Source: Flavobacterium ranwuense (lineage in GTDB: Bacteria > Bacteroidota > Bacteroidia > Flavobacteriales > Flavobacteriaceae). From it: a stretch of 64,000 nt of DNA. The notes beneath the pieces are model-generated. The model ran no database searches. It saw nothing but the letters and a program-made list of their open reading frames with translations, and was not told the origin of the DNA. This document shows positions 53,645-63,665 of the stretch, piece after piece (the stretch's first letter is position 1; each line of letters opens with the position of its first letter). The translations under genes and the position numbers were made by a program. Location of the stretch: positions 310,001 through 374,000 of the forward strand of contig NZ_SMLH01000001.1 of NCBI RefSeq assembly GCF_004349315.1, given 5' to 3'.

Positions 53645-54421
53645 TTACCCCTTGATTTGTTTCAACGACGTTTTGATTCCTCGTATCAAGGACGAACTGA
53701 ATCCGTGCATTTCCATTTCGTTCAATCCGGCTATGGTGCAGCCTTGTGGTGTGGTGACACGGTCAATTAATTGTTCCGGATGTACTTTTTCTTCCAGCAG
53801 CATTTCGGCAGCGCCTTTTACGGTTTGCGCAGAGATTGCCAAGGCGGTTTGCCAGTCAAATCCTATTTCGATTCCGGCTTGCATTGAAGCCCGAATGTAA
53901 CGCAGCGCAAAAGCGGTTCCACTGGCCGCAAGAACGGTTGCTGCATCCATTAATTTTTCGTCAATAATAGGAGCGGTTCCCAAACTCTGAAAAAGGGAAA
54001 CTACGTCTTGCGCCTTCTCTTTGTCTTTTTCATGGAACGCAATACAGGTTGCTGATGCGCCAAACTGTGCCGCAATATTGGGCATGATTCGGACAGCGCT
54101 ATTCAAATCGCCTATCTTCTTTTGTAAATTTTCTATGGACAATCCACTCACTGCCGAAGCGATGATTTTATTGGAAATTACAGGAAGAATTTCATCCAAA
54201 ACAACATCTACTTGGTATGGTTTTATGGTTAAAATAATGACATCGGCTTCCTGAATCTGATGGATGTTATTGGTGGAAACCGTAGCACCTAATTTTTCAA
54301 GATACAGAATGCTGGATGTGTTTCTTCGGGTTATGGTGACTTGGTTTTCTGGTGAAAATTTTGATAGTCCTAATGCGATAGAAACGCCTAAGTTTCCTCC
54401 GCCAATGATGTGTACTCTCAT
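53645..54421 (-). CDS. proC: Pyrroline-5-carboxylate reductase
   Basis: A 258-aa enzyme that makes proline from pyrroline-5-carboxylate with NAD(P)H. The N-terminal Rossmann motif is VHIIGGGNLGVSIALGL. VIILTIKPYQVDVVLDEI and VRIMPNIAAQFGASATCIAF follow, then the C-terminal dimerisation and active-site segment DAATVLAASGTAFALRYI and VTTPQGCTIAGLNEME. The typical size is ~265 aa. It is on the minus strand, apart from mgtE by about 185 bp. Confidence 0.95.
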   Translation of the reverse strand: MRVHIIGGGNLGVSIALGLSKFSPENQVTITRRNTSSILYLEKLGATVSTNNIHQIQEADVIILTIKPYQVDVVLDEILPVISNKIIASAVSGLSIENLQKKIGDLNSAVRIMPNIAAQFGASATCIAFHEKDKEKAQDVVSLFQSLGTAPIIDEKLMDAATVLAASGTAFALRYIRASMQAGIEIGFDWQTALAISAQTVKGAAEMLLEEKVHPEQLIDRVTTPQGCTIAGLNEMEMHGFSSSLIRGIKTSLKQIKG

Positions 54422-54606
54422 GCTGGTTGTGGTTTTCCTCTCCCTTACCGAAGCTTCGGGACTCTCCGAAGAAATGGATGATATGGGAAAGTGTTGGTTG
54501 TATGGTTATAGTTTTTTACGTTTGTTTCTAAAAAATATAATTTGATGGATTGTCTATTTTTAAAAGTTATTATCTTCTCGCTTTTCACTCCTCACTTTTC
54601 ACTTTT

Positions 54607-55959
54607 TCAAAACCCCAAAATCATTTTTGCTATCGAAAAATAAATCAGAATTCCGCAAATATCATTACTGGTTGTGATAAACGGTCCGGTTGCCAGTGCG
54701 GGGTCAATCCCAAATTTATCCAGTAATAACGGAATAAAAGTCCCTATTAACGAAGCAATAATAATTACTGAAACCAATGCTATGGTAACAATAATTCCAA
54801 TGATGATTTCGACATTCAACAGAAAATGACTTCCTAAAAATAATATCGTGGCCAGAATCACTCCGTTTAACAAACTCAGTGACACTTCTTTTATCAGTCT
54901 GCTAAACAAGGATCCGCTCAACGTATTGTTAGCCAAACCCTGTACTATAATTGCCGAGGATTGTACGCCTACATTTCCTGCCATTGCGGCAATAAGTGGG
55001 GTGAAAAAGAATAAATTCCCATGTTCGAACATCGCTCCTTCAAACAAGCCCAGTACTTTTACGGAGATAAAACCACCCAAAAGTGCCAAAACTAACCAAG
55101 GCAACCGTGCTTTTGTATGCTCAAATATACTGTCATCCGCTTCCACATCTTGCGAGATACCTGCTGCCAATTGATAATCCTCATCGGCTTCATCCTTGAT
55201 TACATCCACAATGTCATCAATGGTAATTCTTCCTACTAATCGTCCCATTTCATCTATTACAGGAATGGCTTCTAAATCGTATTTTTGCATGATTCGGGCC
55301 ACCTCAACATCTTCGGTATCTACTTTTACCGAGTTTAATTTTCGGATGTAAACATCACTTACTGCTGTTCTGGAAGAAGTAGTCAATAAATCCTTAAGTG
55401 ACAAACGCCCTTTCAATCGGTCTTCATCATCCACCACGTAAATCGAATGGACTCTGGAGATATTTTCGGCCTGAATGCGCATTTCTTTTACACAAGTAAG
55501 CACATTCCAATTTTCATTGACTTTAACCAATTCCTTATGCATGATCCCACCTGCGGTATCTTCGTCATAACGCAATAAGTCAACAATGTCTTTGGCGTGC
55601 TCAACATCCTGAAGTTCTGATATTACTTCGGCTTTCAAATCTTTAGAAAGCTCCGCAATAATATCGGCTGCATCATTGGTTTCCAGCTCATCTAATTCTT
55701 CCGCAATTTCTTTTGGCGAAAGCCTGCTCAATATATTTTCCCGCAAATCATCTTCGAGTTCAAGAAGAATTTCGGCAGTTTTTTCACTGTCTAATACTTT
55801 AAAAATATAGGTCGCTTCATTAAAATCAAGCTCATCCAGAATTTCAGCAATATCAGCATGGTGCATATCATTCAATAACACTCCCAGTTGCTGGTCGTCT
55901 TTACTTTGAATGAGTTGCTCTAATTCCTGAATTAATTCTTTGCTGATTTTAAACTCCAT
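54607..55959 (-). CDS. mgtE: Magnesium transporter MgtE
   Basis: A 450-aa MgtE: an N-domain of helical repeats (about 1-130, [22 protein letters not shown]), two CBS domains (about 135-255, with [24 protein letters not shown]), a connecting helix, and a five-helix C-terminal membrane channel ([50 protein letters not shown]). It gates by Mg2+ binding to the N and CBS domains. The ATG overlaps the end of rsmA by 11 bp. Confidence 0.96.
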   Translation of the reverse strand: MEFKISKELIQELEQLIQSKDDQQLGVLLNDMHHADIAEILDELDFNEATYIFKVLDSEKTAEILLELEDDLRENILSRLSPKEIAEELDELETNDAADIIAELSKDLKAEVISELQDVEHAKDIVDLLRYDEDTAGGIMHKELVKVNENWNVLTCVKEMRIQAENISRVHSIYVVDDEDRLKGRLSLKDLLTTSSRTAVSDVYIRKLNSVKVDTEDVEVARIMQKYDLEAIPVIDEMGRLVGRITIDDIVDVIKDEADEDYQLAAGISQDVEADDSIFEHTKARLPWLVLALLGGFISVKVLGLFEGAMFEHGNLFFFTPLIAAMAGNVGVQSSAIIVQGLANNTLSGSLFSRLIKEVSLSLLNGVILATILFLGSHFLLNVEIIIGIIVTIALVSVIIIASLIGTFIPLLLDKFGIDPALATGPFITTSNDICGILIYFSIAKMILGF

Positions 55960-56728
55960 CGGCTTCTATTTTTTGGGTGAGTTCTATGAACTGCTCTACA
56001 TTTAATTGTTCTGGTCGAAGGTTGAAAATTTCATCTTCTCTCAAACTATCCGACAAATTTAAGGTTTTCAAACTGTTTCGTAACGTTTTACGTCGTTGTT
56101 GAAAAGCTGTTTTCACTACGGTAAAAAACAATTTTTCGCCGCAAGGTAAACTGTAATCTTTCTTCCTGCGCAAACGTAAAACACCCGATTTTACCTTTGG
56201 TGGTGGAATAAAAACATTTTCATCTACCGTAAATAAATATTCCGCATCATAAAAGGCCTGTACTAAAACCGACAAAATTCCATAGGCTTTTGTTCCCTTT
56301 TTTTCACAAATACGTTGCGCTACTTCTTTCTGGAACATTCCTGCAAATTCCGGAATCTGATCGCGATATTCCAAGGTTCGAAATACAATTTGTGTCGAAA
56401 TATTATACGGAAAATTCCCAATTATTGCAAATTGCTTCCCTTCGAAAATTTCGTTGATATTGTATTTCAAGAAATCTTTAGATATGATTCTGTCTTTTAA
56501 TTTTGGATAATTTTGGTCCAAATACGTTACTGATTCCGTATCGATTTCAATAACATAGGTGTTCACCGGTTTATCCAACAAATATTTTGTCAAAACTCCC
56601 ATTCCCGGACCTATCTCTAATACATCATCATATCCTTCTAAGTTCAACGTGTCAGCAATGTCTTTTGCAATGCTTTCGTCTTTCAAGAAGTGCTGTCCGA
56701 GGTGTTTTTTGGCTGTTACTTTTTCCAT
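55949..56728 (-). CDS. rsmA: 16S rRNA dimethyladenosine transferase
   Basis: 259 aa from ATG 56728, which begins [18 protein letters not shown], the standard start. A frame extension to 56755 exists but passes into a repeat-like region with no sensible N-terminus. The SAM motif is [16 protein letters not shown], the catalytic motif is IGNFPYNIS, and [14 protein letters not shown] is the family signature. It methylates two adenines near the 3' end of 16S rRNA (the KsgA function). It is coupled to mgtE downstream by an 11-bp overlap. Confidence 0.96.
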   Translation of the reverse strand: MEKVTAKKHLGQHFLKDESIAKDIADTLNLEGYDDVLEIGPGMGVLTKYLLDKPVNTYVIEIDTESVTYLDQNYPKLKDRIISKDFLKYNINEIFEGKQFAIIGNFPYNISTQIVFRTLEYRDQIPEFAGMFQKEVAQRICEKKGTKAYGILSVLVQAFYDAEYLFTVDENVFIPPPKVKSGVLRLRRKKDYSLPCGEKLFFTVVKTAFQQRRKTLRNSLKTLNLSDSLREDEIFNLRPEQLNVEQFIELTQKIEADGV

Positions 56729-56856
56729 GTTTTTTATTTTGCCACGAAGGCACAAAGTATTTTATATTTTTTTTAAAATTGGAGATCACAAATTACGACT
56801 TCAAGATTCTCAGATTTCTAATCTGAACACTAAAAAACCGAACTCTGAACACTTTT

Positions 56857-57168
56857 TTAATAATCTGCAATCAATTCTAATTCTGTTCTAAAAGCAAGCA
56901 TTTTATCTCCAAATAATTTCAATCCTTCTTCGCGAAAAGCTGGTGCATCTTCCTGGTAGTATTTCTCCAAAGTTTCTTTGCTGTCCGTTGCATATTGAAC
57001 TGAATAGGTTACTCCGCCCATTTCTTCTTCAATTAAAACCCGTACCATTCTTGCCGAAGAGAATTTCCCTGTAGCCAGAATTTCAGGAATATGTTTGTGT
57101 TGCATCCAAATCATCCATTGATCGTGAACGCTTTCATGTATGTTTGTGGTAACGTTATATAATATCAT
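56857..57168 (-). CDS. DUF4286 family protein
   Basis: A 103-aa cytosolic protein with MILYNVTTNIHESVHDQWMIWMQHKHIPEILATGKF, then VTYSVQYATDSKETLEKYYQEDAPAFREEGLKLF. This is the DUF4286 pattern, a ferredoxin-like alpha/beta fold related to Dabb proteins. The function is unknown. It lies between the TPR-protein gene upstream and rsmA downstream on the minus strand, with about 60 and 130 bp of spacing, so it may be cotranscribed with them. Confidence 0.85.
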   Translation of the reverse strand: MILYNVTTNIHESVHDQWMIWMQHKHIPEILATGKFSSARMVRVLIEEEMGGVTYSVQYATDSKETLEKYYQEDAPAFREEGLKLFGDKMLAFRTELELIADY

Positions 57169-57232
57169 TATTGTTAATTTGGTTAATCGTTTTTTTGGTT
57201 AATCAGTTAAACTTTTAACCTGTCAAACTTTT

Positions 57233-59008
57233 TTATAAATTAGTATCGCCTCGCAATTGCCTGAATTTCTTCCTTGCTTCCACAAAATAAATACTGTCCT
57301 GATGATTGAACAATACCTTTTCATATAGTGGTTTCGCTTTTTCAGGCAACAATTGCTTGTTATAAATTTCTGCCGAAAAATACAACGCTTCATCGATGTA
57401 AATTCCGTTGCTATGCTGATCAATAATCGTTTGGTATTGGCTTAGAGCCAAAGCAAAATCACCTTTCTTTTCATATATTTTCCCTAACCGCAACAAGGTC
57501 ACGGCTTCTATTTCCTGTCCTTTATTATTTTTTAATATCGTCTGAAACTGCGTTACCGCTTCCTGATTTCTGTTTTGATACAACAGATAGTCTCCTTTTG
57601 CAAATTGTTTCAAAGCCGTTTGCGTCGAATCGGCTGCGGTATTGTCATTGATTAACAGAAAATATTCCAAAGCGTCATTAGCGATCAACTGTGTATTGGC
57701 CGATTTCAATTCCTTAAATTGCTTCAATGCCCAAGCAAAATCGGTTTTGAAATAACTGGTTTTTGCGGCTTTCAAACTGGCTTCATGCGCCATTACATCA
57801 TTCTTCAAATCCAATTCAATCTGCGAATAATAGATCAAAGCCTGGTTAAATTTTTCTTCATACAGCAAAATATCTGCCAGTTCCATTTTGGCATTAGCCA
57901 ATTCATAATCATTCAATTGCAATTCCAACGCTCTCTTGACTATTGCCTTTCCTTCCTCCGGTTTTTTTAAATTAAAAGCTGTAAAATGTGCCTGAATCAG
58001 CTGCAAAGATAAGGTAAAAGGACTTATTTCAAATTGTTTCAACAAACCGTCTAATTCTGTGTTGATGGCTGCAAAGTCATTTTCGGATGCTTTTTCAATT
58101 TTCATGGTTACCAAATAAGAATTCGCTTGAATAAGCAATTCTAAATCTTGTGTGTTTTCCAATACAAAGCCCAAAATTTCCTTAGCCGTTTCCTGATTCT
58201 CTTCTTCAATGGCCAGTTGCCCTAAATTTACAATATTGGCAAGCGATTCCGGATTGCGTTTGTAAATGGCTTTTTCCTGAATAAAAGCTTTTTCGAACTC
58301 TTTTTGCTGTACATAAAACCAACTCAAATAATGATTCCAAAAAAGATCTTGATTTTTTTGTGTTCTTAAAATTAATGCTTTACGTAATATTTCATTGAAG
58401 TTTGCGTCACCTTCGTCAACCATAAAACGAACCAATTGATTTTGGATTCGAATGGAGTTTTGAGGATTCGCAAACGCTTCATCCAGAAAAGTAGAAATCA
58501 TCATTTCCATATTAGACAATTGACCGTAAAGCAATCCTATTTGATAATTGAAATTAAAATTCGGTTCCAATTCTGTTGCGGTTTGGTAGGATTTCAGAGC
58601 GTATTCGAGCAGCACTTTTCTCTCAAAAGCGTTTGAAATTCCGTAGACTTCATTTGGATTTTTTCTGATTCGATCTAATGCTTGCTCGTAGTAAATTTTG
58701 GCTTTGGCATCATTTTTTTGCAACTGAAAATTATACCCTAATTCCACCAGAAGATTCCCTTGATTGTATTTTTCAAGTCGTTCTTGAATGGCTTTTTCAG
58801 CACTATCAAATTGCTGTAATTGCTGCGAACAATCTATTATTCTTAAAAAATACTGTGAGTTTAATGGAATCTCTTGCAGCAACTCTTCATAGCTGATTTT
58901 CGCTTTTTCAAAATCGCCTTTGTCATAATAATACTGCGCTAATTGTTCGTTTTGAGCAAACGCAAATAGCGATAAAAACAGATGTATAAAGAGAACGATT
59001 TTTTTCAT
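57233..59008 (-). CDS. Exported tetratricopeptide-repeat protein
   Basis: A 591-aa protein with a signal peptide (about 1-18, FAFAQ), followed by about 12-14 TPR-like helical pairs (EQLAQYYYDKGDFEKAKISYEELL, AKIYYEQALDRIRKNPNEV, and a late LLRLGKIYEKKGDFALALSQYQTIIDQ). It ends with a tail of YFVEARKKFRQL type. It is likely a periplasmic or outer-membrane-associated scaffold; no enzymatic domain was seen. It is on the minus strand near the LOG-family gene and serS. Confidence 0.88.
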   Translation of the reverse strand: MKKIVLFIHLFLSLFAFAQNEQLAQYYYDKGDFEKAKISYEELLQEIPLNSQYFLRIIDCSQQLQQFDSAEKAIQERLEKYNQGNLLVELGYNFQLQKNDAKAKIYYEQALDRIRKNPNEVYGISNAFERKVLLEYALKSYQTATELEPNFNFNYQIGLLYGQLSNMEMMISTFLDEAFANPQNSIRIQNQLVRFMVDEGDANFNEILRKALILRTQKNQDLFWNHYLSWFYVQQKEFEKAFIQEKAIYKRNPESLANIVNLGQLAIEEENQETAKEILGFVLENTQDLELLIQANSYLVTMKIEKASENDFAAINTELDGLLKQFEISPFTLSLQLIQAHFTAFNLKKPEEGKAIVKRALELQLNDYELANAKMELADILLYEEKFNQALIYYSQIELDLKNDVMAHEASLKAAKTSYFKTDFAWALKQFKELKSANTQLIANDALEYFLLINDNTAADSTQTALKQFAKGDYLLYQNRNQEAVTQFQTILKNNKGQEIEAVTLLRLGKIYEKKGDFALALSQYQTIIDQHSNGIYIDEALYFSAEIYNKQLLPEKAKPLYEKVLFNHQDSIYFVEARKKFRQLRGDTNL

Positions 59009-59062
59009 TTTTTACCTGTTTTTTTAATTCAGATTTAGGTTATGGAATAAACATCAGTCTAT

Positions 59063-59644
59063 TTATTCATTTCCCTTTTTAATCCATTTTCCAACTTCCG
59101 GTGCCGTGTAATTTTCCATTTTGTACAACAACTCTTCCACATCATTACTAACCAGAATCATCTTTTGATTTATTTCTTTTAAAAAACCGTTATCGACCAT
59201 TTTTTGGATAAATTGCAATAATAAATTATAAAATCCATCAACGTTTAAAATTCCAATTGGTTTCTTATGAAGTCCAAGCTGAGCCCAAGTGAGCATTTCG
59301 AAAAACTCCTCTAAAGTTCCAAATCCACCAGGCAATGCAATTACGCCATCGCTTAATTCATTCATTTTGGTTTTTCTTTCGTGCATACTTTCTACAATAA
59401 TTAATTCTGTCAAATTATCGTGAGCAACCTCTTTAGACATCAAAAAACTAGGTAAAACACCAAATACTTTTCCGTTTTCACTCAAAACACCATCTGCAAC
59501 CGCACCCATTAAACCAACTTTTGCTCCACCGTAAACCAAATCAATGTTCTTCTTGGCCATTACCTGTCCTAGCAATACCGCTTGAAGCTCATGATTTTTA
59601 TCATTCCCAAAACTGGAGCCACAGAACACCGTAATTCTTTTCAT
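59063..59644 (-). CDS. LOG-family protein, putative cytokinin riboside 5'-monophosphate phosphoribohydrolase
   Basis: 193 aa from ATG 59644 (MKRITVFCGSSFGNDKNHE). The hallmark LOG motifs are present: ALPGGFGTLEEFFEMLTWAQLGLHKKPIGILN (PGGxGTxxE), and a Gly-rich start after CGSS. LOG enzymes cleave nucleoside 5'-monophosphates, and some members are lysine decarboxylase-like only by name. Bacterial roles are poorly defined. It lies 29 bp after serS on the same strand, so it is probably cotranscribed. Confidence 0.9.
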   Translation of the reverse strand: MKRITVFCGSSFGNDKNHELQAVLLGQVMAKKNIDLVYGGAKVGLMGAVADGVLSENGKVFGVLPSFLMSKEVAHDNLTELIIVESMHERKTKMNELSDGVIALPGGFGTLEEFFEMLTWAQLGLHKKPIGILNVDGFYNLLLQFIQKMVDNGFLKEINQKMILVSNDVEELLYKMENYTAPEVGKWIKKGNE

Positions 59645-59673
59645 CAACAAAATATTTTTCAGTAGTATTTTAA

Positions 59674-60945
59674 CTAATCAATAATATCAAACCCACAATA
59701 CGGACGTAAAACTTCTGGAATTACGATTCCTTCCGGTGTTTGGTAGTTTTCTAAAATTCCAGCTAAAACTCTTGGCAAAGCCAATGCACTTCCGTTTAAG
59801 GTGTGTGCCAATTGGTTTTTCCCGTCTTTGTCTTTGAAACGCAATTTTAAACGATTCGCTTGAAAAGTCTCAAAATTAGAAACTGAACTGATTTCCAACC
59901 AACGATCTTGTGCTGTAGAAAACACTTCGAAATCATACGTCAAAGCTGATGTAAAACCCATATCGCCTCCACAAAGACGCAAAATTCTATAAGGTAATTT
60001 CAATTCCTGTAATATGTTTTTAACGTGTTCTACCATTCCATCCAAAGCTTCGTATGATTTATCAGGATGCTCTACACGTACAATTTCTACTTTGTCAAAT
60101 TGATGCAAACGGTTCAATCCACGAACGTGTGCCCCATAAGAACCTGCTTCACGACGGAAACAAGGCGTGTACGCTGTAGTTAAAACTGGTAATTCATTTT
60201 CGTTAAGGATTACATCACGAAACAAATTCGTCACAGGAACTTCCGCCGTTGGAATCAAGTATAAGTCATCGGTTTTATCATGGTACATTTGCCCTTCTTT
60301 GTCCGGCAATTGTCCCGTTCCATATGCAGATGCTTCGTTTACCATGTGTGGAACTTGAACTTCATTGTAACCCGCAGCAGTATTTTTATCCAAGAAATAA
60401 TTGATTAAGGCACGCTGTAACTTCGCTCCTTTTCCTTTATAAACTGGGAATCCTGCTCCTGTGATTTTTACTCCAAGTTCAAAATCGATGATGTCGTATT
60501 TTTTTACCAATTCCCAATGCGGTTGTGCTCCTTCGTGCAAAACTGGAATTTCCCCTTCTTCAAAAACGTTTAGGTTTTCCTCGGGAGTTTTTCCAACAGG
60601 AACAATATCAGCCGGAAGATTGGGTAACGTGTATAATTTTTCCAAAAGTTCTGCGGCAAGTACATCAGCACTTTCAGCTAATTTCTTGCTTTTCTCTTTG
60701 TTTAAAACGGTTTTTTCTTTTAGAATGGCGGCTTTCGATTTCTCACCCGCTTTCATCAATTCGCCAATATCTTTGGATAATTTATTAGATTCGGATAAAA
60801 TTCCGTCTAACTCCACTTGCGTAGCGCGACGTTTTTCATCCAGTTGTACCACTTCTTCAACAACACTTGTAGCATCGATGTTTCTCTTTGCCAAAGCCTT
60901 GATTACTTTTTCTTGATTCTCTCTAATAAATGCGATTTGTAACAT
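59674..60945 (-). CDS. serS: Serine--tRNA ligase
   Basis: A 423-aa class II synthetase. The N-terminal long coiled-coil tRNA-binding arm (about 25-105) is visible, with LNKEKSKKLAESADVLAAELLEKL. Motif 2 is FRREAGSYGAHVRGLNRLHQFDKVE, and motif 3 is LNGSALALPRVLAGILENYQ. It charges tRNA-Ser and tRNA-Sec. A TAAATTTG promoter box lies 40 bp upstream. Confidence 0.97.
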   Translation of the reverse strand: MLQIAFIRENQEKVIKALAKRNIDATSVVEEVVQLDEKRRATQVELDGILSESNKLSKDIGELMKAGEKSKAAILKEKTVLNKEKSKKLAESADVLAAELLEKLYTLPNLPADIVPVGKTPEENLNVFEEGEIPVLHEGAQPHWELVKKYDIIDFELGVKITGAGFPVYKGKGAKLQRALINYFLDKNTAAGYNEVQVPHMVNEASAYGTGQLPDKEGQMYHDKTDDLYLIPTAEVPVTNLFRDVILNENELPVLTTAYTPCFRREAGSYGAHVRGLNRLHQFDKVEIVRVEHPDKSYEALDGMVEHVKNILQELKLPYRILRLCGGDMGFTSALTYDFEVFSTAQDRWLEISSVSNFETFQANRLKLRFKDKDGKNQLAHTLNGSALALPRVLAGILENYQTPEGIVIPEVLRPYCGFDIID

Positions 60946-60985
60946 AGCTTGATTTTTTTAACGCTAACTTTTATAATAATGGAAG

Positions 60986-60993
60986 CAAATTTA
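60986..60993 (-). promoter_or_regulatory. Promoter -7 box of serS
   Basis: Minus-strand TAAATTTG matches TAnnTTTG and gives a leader of about 35 nt before the serS ATG. Confidence 0.6.
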
Positions 60994-61026
60994 AGGAAAT
61001 GTTTGATAGAAATGGGACAAAAAATT

Positions 61027-61155
61027 AGTCCAAAGTCCAAAGTCATGAAGTCACAAAGTCAAACTCTAGGAAATAACCTTATTTAATCACCCTTTATTTA
61101 AATATAATATAAAGACAATGGAGTACAATAGAAAAAAACCTTTAAGACTTTTGAC
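61027..61155. repeat. AAAGTC-rich intergenic repeat region
   Basis: Contains AGTCCAAAGTCCAAAGTCAT and GAAGTCACAAAGTC (61027-61062) and, in the other orientation, GACTTTTGACTTGG (about 61146-61159). The words are related to those of the inverted repeat at 43105-43148. They lie between the serS promoter and the DMP19-like gene. Confidence 0.55.
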
Positions 61156-61159
61156 TTGG

Positions 61160-61699
61160 TTATGCTCTTTTAATCTCATGACCCACAAATTCTTCCAAAG
61201 CAGCAAACATGTCGTCTACAGAAAGGACTTCAAAATCGGGGTGTGTTTTTAAAAAAGCGGCATTCAAAGTAACCAGGTTTTCTTCTATTTCAAAAAAAGT
61301 GTCGTTGTTAAGCAAATCTCGGATAGGATTTATGCCTTCCAATTTCCCTTTCAAGAATTTGTTGAGCTTGACACTGCTCATTAATTTTACTTTTTTGGAT
61401 TGTTGTTGAAATAATTCCAAATGTTTTTCGGCGCCAATTAGTGCCAAACCTTCTTCTATCAATTCGTTTAGTTCCTTATCCCAACCCGAATTGTGTACAA
61501 ACTGAGCAAAATTTCCTTCGGTATATTGTGAGGTATAATAATCTAAATAATAACTCATTATAGCATCTTCGTGAATCAAATCATCGTTTATACCTTCCTC
61601 ACGCATTAAGTTGATTACCGAAATATTAGAGTGAATCACATCTTGAAGGTTCTCACTATTAAAGGCTGTTTCTGAAATAATTATTCTACCGAATTCCAT
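61160..61699 (-). CDS. DMP19/DUF4375-like protein
   Basis: A 179-aa protein with EDAIMSYYLDYYTSQYTEGNFAQFVHNSGWDKELNELIEEGLALIGAEKHLELFQQ, which resembles the DMP19 (DUF4375) family. Some members mimic DNA, by analogy with DMP19. It is acidic, which fits such a role, but the biological role here is unproven. It lies between serS and the small basic protein on the minus strand. Confidence 0.7.
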   Translation of the reverse strand: MEFGRIIISETAFNSENLQDVIHSNISVINLMREEGINDDLIHEDAIMSYYLDYYTSQYTEGNFAQFVHNSGWDKELNELIEEGLALIGAEKHLELFQQQSKKVKLMSSVKLNKFLKGKLEGINPIRDLLNNDTFFEIEENLVTLNAAFLKTHPDFEVLSVDDMFAALEEFVGHEIKRA

Positions 61700-61767
61700 A
61701 GGTTTTGTGTTTGAATATGTGCTGCAAATTTCGGGTAAATTATTACAGGAAAGAAATACATTGTGAT

Positions 61768-61938
61768 TTATATGGCATCAGATTCATTACTATTCTTTTT
61801 CTGATTCATTTTAGTAACTAAAGCTTTCAACCGTAACGCTTTTTCTTTTTTATCCTCTTGAAGTTTAGCCTTTTTCCGATTTAGCAATTTGGTGTGTAAA
61901 GCCTTGTTTTTGGTGTTTTTTTCGGGTCCTTTTGCCAT
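61768..61938 (-). CDS. Small highly basic protein, 56 aa
   Basis: ATG 61938 to TAA 61768 gives 56 residues rich in Lys and Arg: MAKGPEKNTKNKALHTKLLN, then RKKAKLQEDKKEKALRLKALV and a tail NSNESDAI. Small Lys-rich proteins with this MAKGPEKNTKNKALHTKLLN start are conserved in flavobacteria, from memory. They probably bind nucleic acid or ribosomes. It lies 16 bp after the AAA ATPase stop, so it could also be the 3' gene of that unit. Confidence 0.65.
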   Translation of the reverse strand: MAKGPEKNTKNKALHTKLLNRKKAKLQEDKKEKALRLKALVTKMNQKKNSNESDAI

Positions 61939-61954
61939 AATTTAGCAGTTTGAA

Positions 61955-63442
61955 TTACATTATTTTTCTAATACTATTTAAAAAATCTTCAACTTCAGAA
62001 GAATTATCTTTTTTCCATCTGTTTAGTATTTTAGAATATCCGACTCCAAAGTTTTTTTTATTTGTTGCATCTACAAACCAACTTTTATGAGTTCCTTTTC
62101 CGTCATTAGTATAATTGTTAAAACATGTAGATTTTGTGAAGTTTTTTTCGTCATCCCAAAACTCATCTTCATCAGACAGATTCAAGATAAATCTATACAA
62201 AATTGTTTCAGGCCTTGAATTAGAAGGAAGAAAAATTGTTCTGGGAGGAACTTTTCTGTTTTTAAATTTTTCTTTTACATCACCATCTAAAATGAAGTAA
62301 ACATTTTTAAAAATAGAATGATTAGATTCAGCCATTGTAATTATCGTTCCATCAGGAAAAGGCCCTTTTTCTACATTAATTATTTTTTTTAGTTCACTAT
62401 TATTTATTAAATTCTTAGTAAAGTATTGAGCGACTTCATCTTCACAAATAAAATTTATCTTTTCAATATTTTGAGATTGAGCAACTTCATTTTTTATTTT
62501 TCTTTTAACGTATTCAATAGATGGGTTTATTGTGTTTTTAACTTTTCCATCGACTAAGTTAAAATAGTTTATTTGGGTTTCATTTCCACTTTTCGGACTT
62601 AAATACTCTAAAATTTCTATTGAATGAGTTGTGAAAATTATTTGGATTTCAAGTTTTCTTGCAAATCTGAAAAGTATATCTATTAATTTACATTGTGAGG
62701 CCGCATATAATGTTGAGTCTAATTCGTCAATTAAAATGATTCCCCCTTTAAAATTTGCACCTTTTTTCTCTTTCAACATTTCAAATGAAATTAACGCGGA
62801 AATAATTTGTGAAATATTGTCTTGACCAGCAGAATTGCCTAAATGGCCATAAGTGTCAGTTTGGATAGCCAACAATTTTTTATTTGTTGATTTAATAGCT
62901 TCAGGATTTATTTTGTCATTAACCAAGACAAAAATTTCTCTAATTAAGTTAGAATAAGTAATGCTATATTTTGATGGAATTGTTGACTTGAACGTTGTTA
63001 TTTTATTTTCCGTTGCAAGAGGAATTAATCTTTTCAAACCCATATAAATTATTGGGTGATCTAATGCTTTTCCTCTGCCATCAAAATCTGTTCTATATCT
63101 TTCTGGTGACTTTTCAGTTTTCTCAACATATCGAGTTGCAATTTGTTTGCTTTCTTCTATAAATGAATTTTCAGAAATGTAATTAAATCTAACTTCATAT
63201 TCTTTGTCATAATCATTACTTGGACAAAATTTGAATACGTTTTTATAATCCTCTTTGAAAAAAGTATCAAGAATTGTTATGTCTTTTGATTTATAGTCAC
63301 ATAATTGAGCAATCCAACCTAATATCGAAGATTTTCCAGTTCCATTTAATCCAGTTATGACAGTTAAGTATTTTCCAAATTCAACAGTTTGATTTTCAAT
63401 GTGTCTAAAATTTATAATATCTAATGTGTTTAATTTGGTCAT
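61955..63442 (-). CDS. OLD-like AAA ATPase with Toprim-like residues
   Basis: A 495-aa protein of the AAA15/OLD kind. It has a Walker A GLNGTGKSS (31-39), a signature-like LGNSAGQDN (201-209), a Walker B GGIILIDELDS (233-243) and an H-loop TTHS with His273. The C-terminal third holds acidic motifs in Toprim-like positions: FICEDEVAQYF (331-341, with E334 and E336) and YFILDGDVK (382-390, with D386 and D388). OLD proteins are nucleases that act against phage or plasmids, alone or with a partner. No UvrD helicase or reverse transcriptase is next to it. It is followed by the small basic protein and preceded by a gene-free 350-bp stretch. Confidence 0.75.
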   Translation of the reverse strand: MTKLNTLDIINFRHIENQTVEFGKYLTVITGLNGTGKSSILGWIAQLCDYKSKDITILDTFFKEDYKNVFKFCPSNDYDKEYEVRFNYISENSFIEESKQIATRYVEKTEKSPERYRTDFDGRGKALDHPIIYMGLKRLIPLATENKITTFKSTIPSKYSITYSNLIREIFVLVNDKINPEAIKSTNKKLLAIQTDTYGHLGNSAGQDNISQIISALISFEMLKEKKGANFKGGIILIDELDSTLYAASQCKLIDILFRFARKLEIQIIFTTHSIEILEYLSPKSGNETQINYFNLVDGKVKNTINPSIEYVKRKIKNEVAQSQNIEKINFICEDEVAQYFTKNLINNSELKKIINVEKGPFPDGTIITMAESNHSIFKNVYFILDGDVKEKFKNRKVPPRTIFLPSNSRPETILYRFILNLSDEDEFWDDEKNFTKSTCFNNYTNDGKGTHKSWFVDATNKKNFGVGYSKILNRWKKDNSSEVEDFLNSIRKIM

Positions 63443-63665
63443 AATTTTTAATTACATTCATTATTGGATTTTCTAATTTTTTAACAATTTGCAGGTAACT
63501 AATTAATATGCAATTTAAAATCACACAAATCGACTTTATTTATCGACTTTATTTAAGGCAAAGAAGTATGACAAATATCAAATTTAATTATTCTCTAAAT
63601 ATATGAAAATATCTTACAAAAAGATTGTTTTCCAAATCTTTCAGAAAAAATTATGCGTGGCTCTT

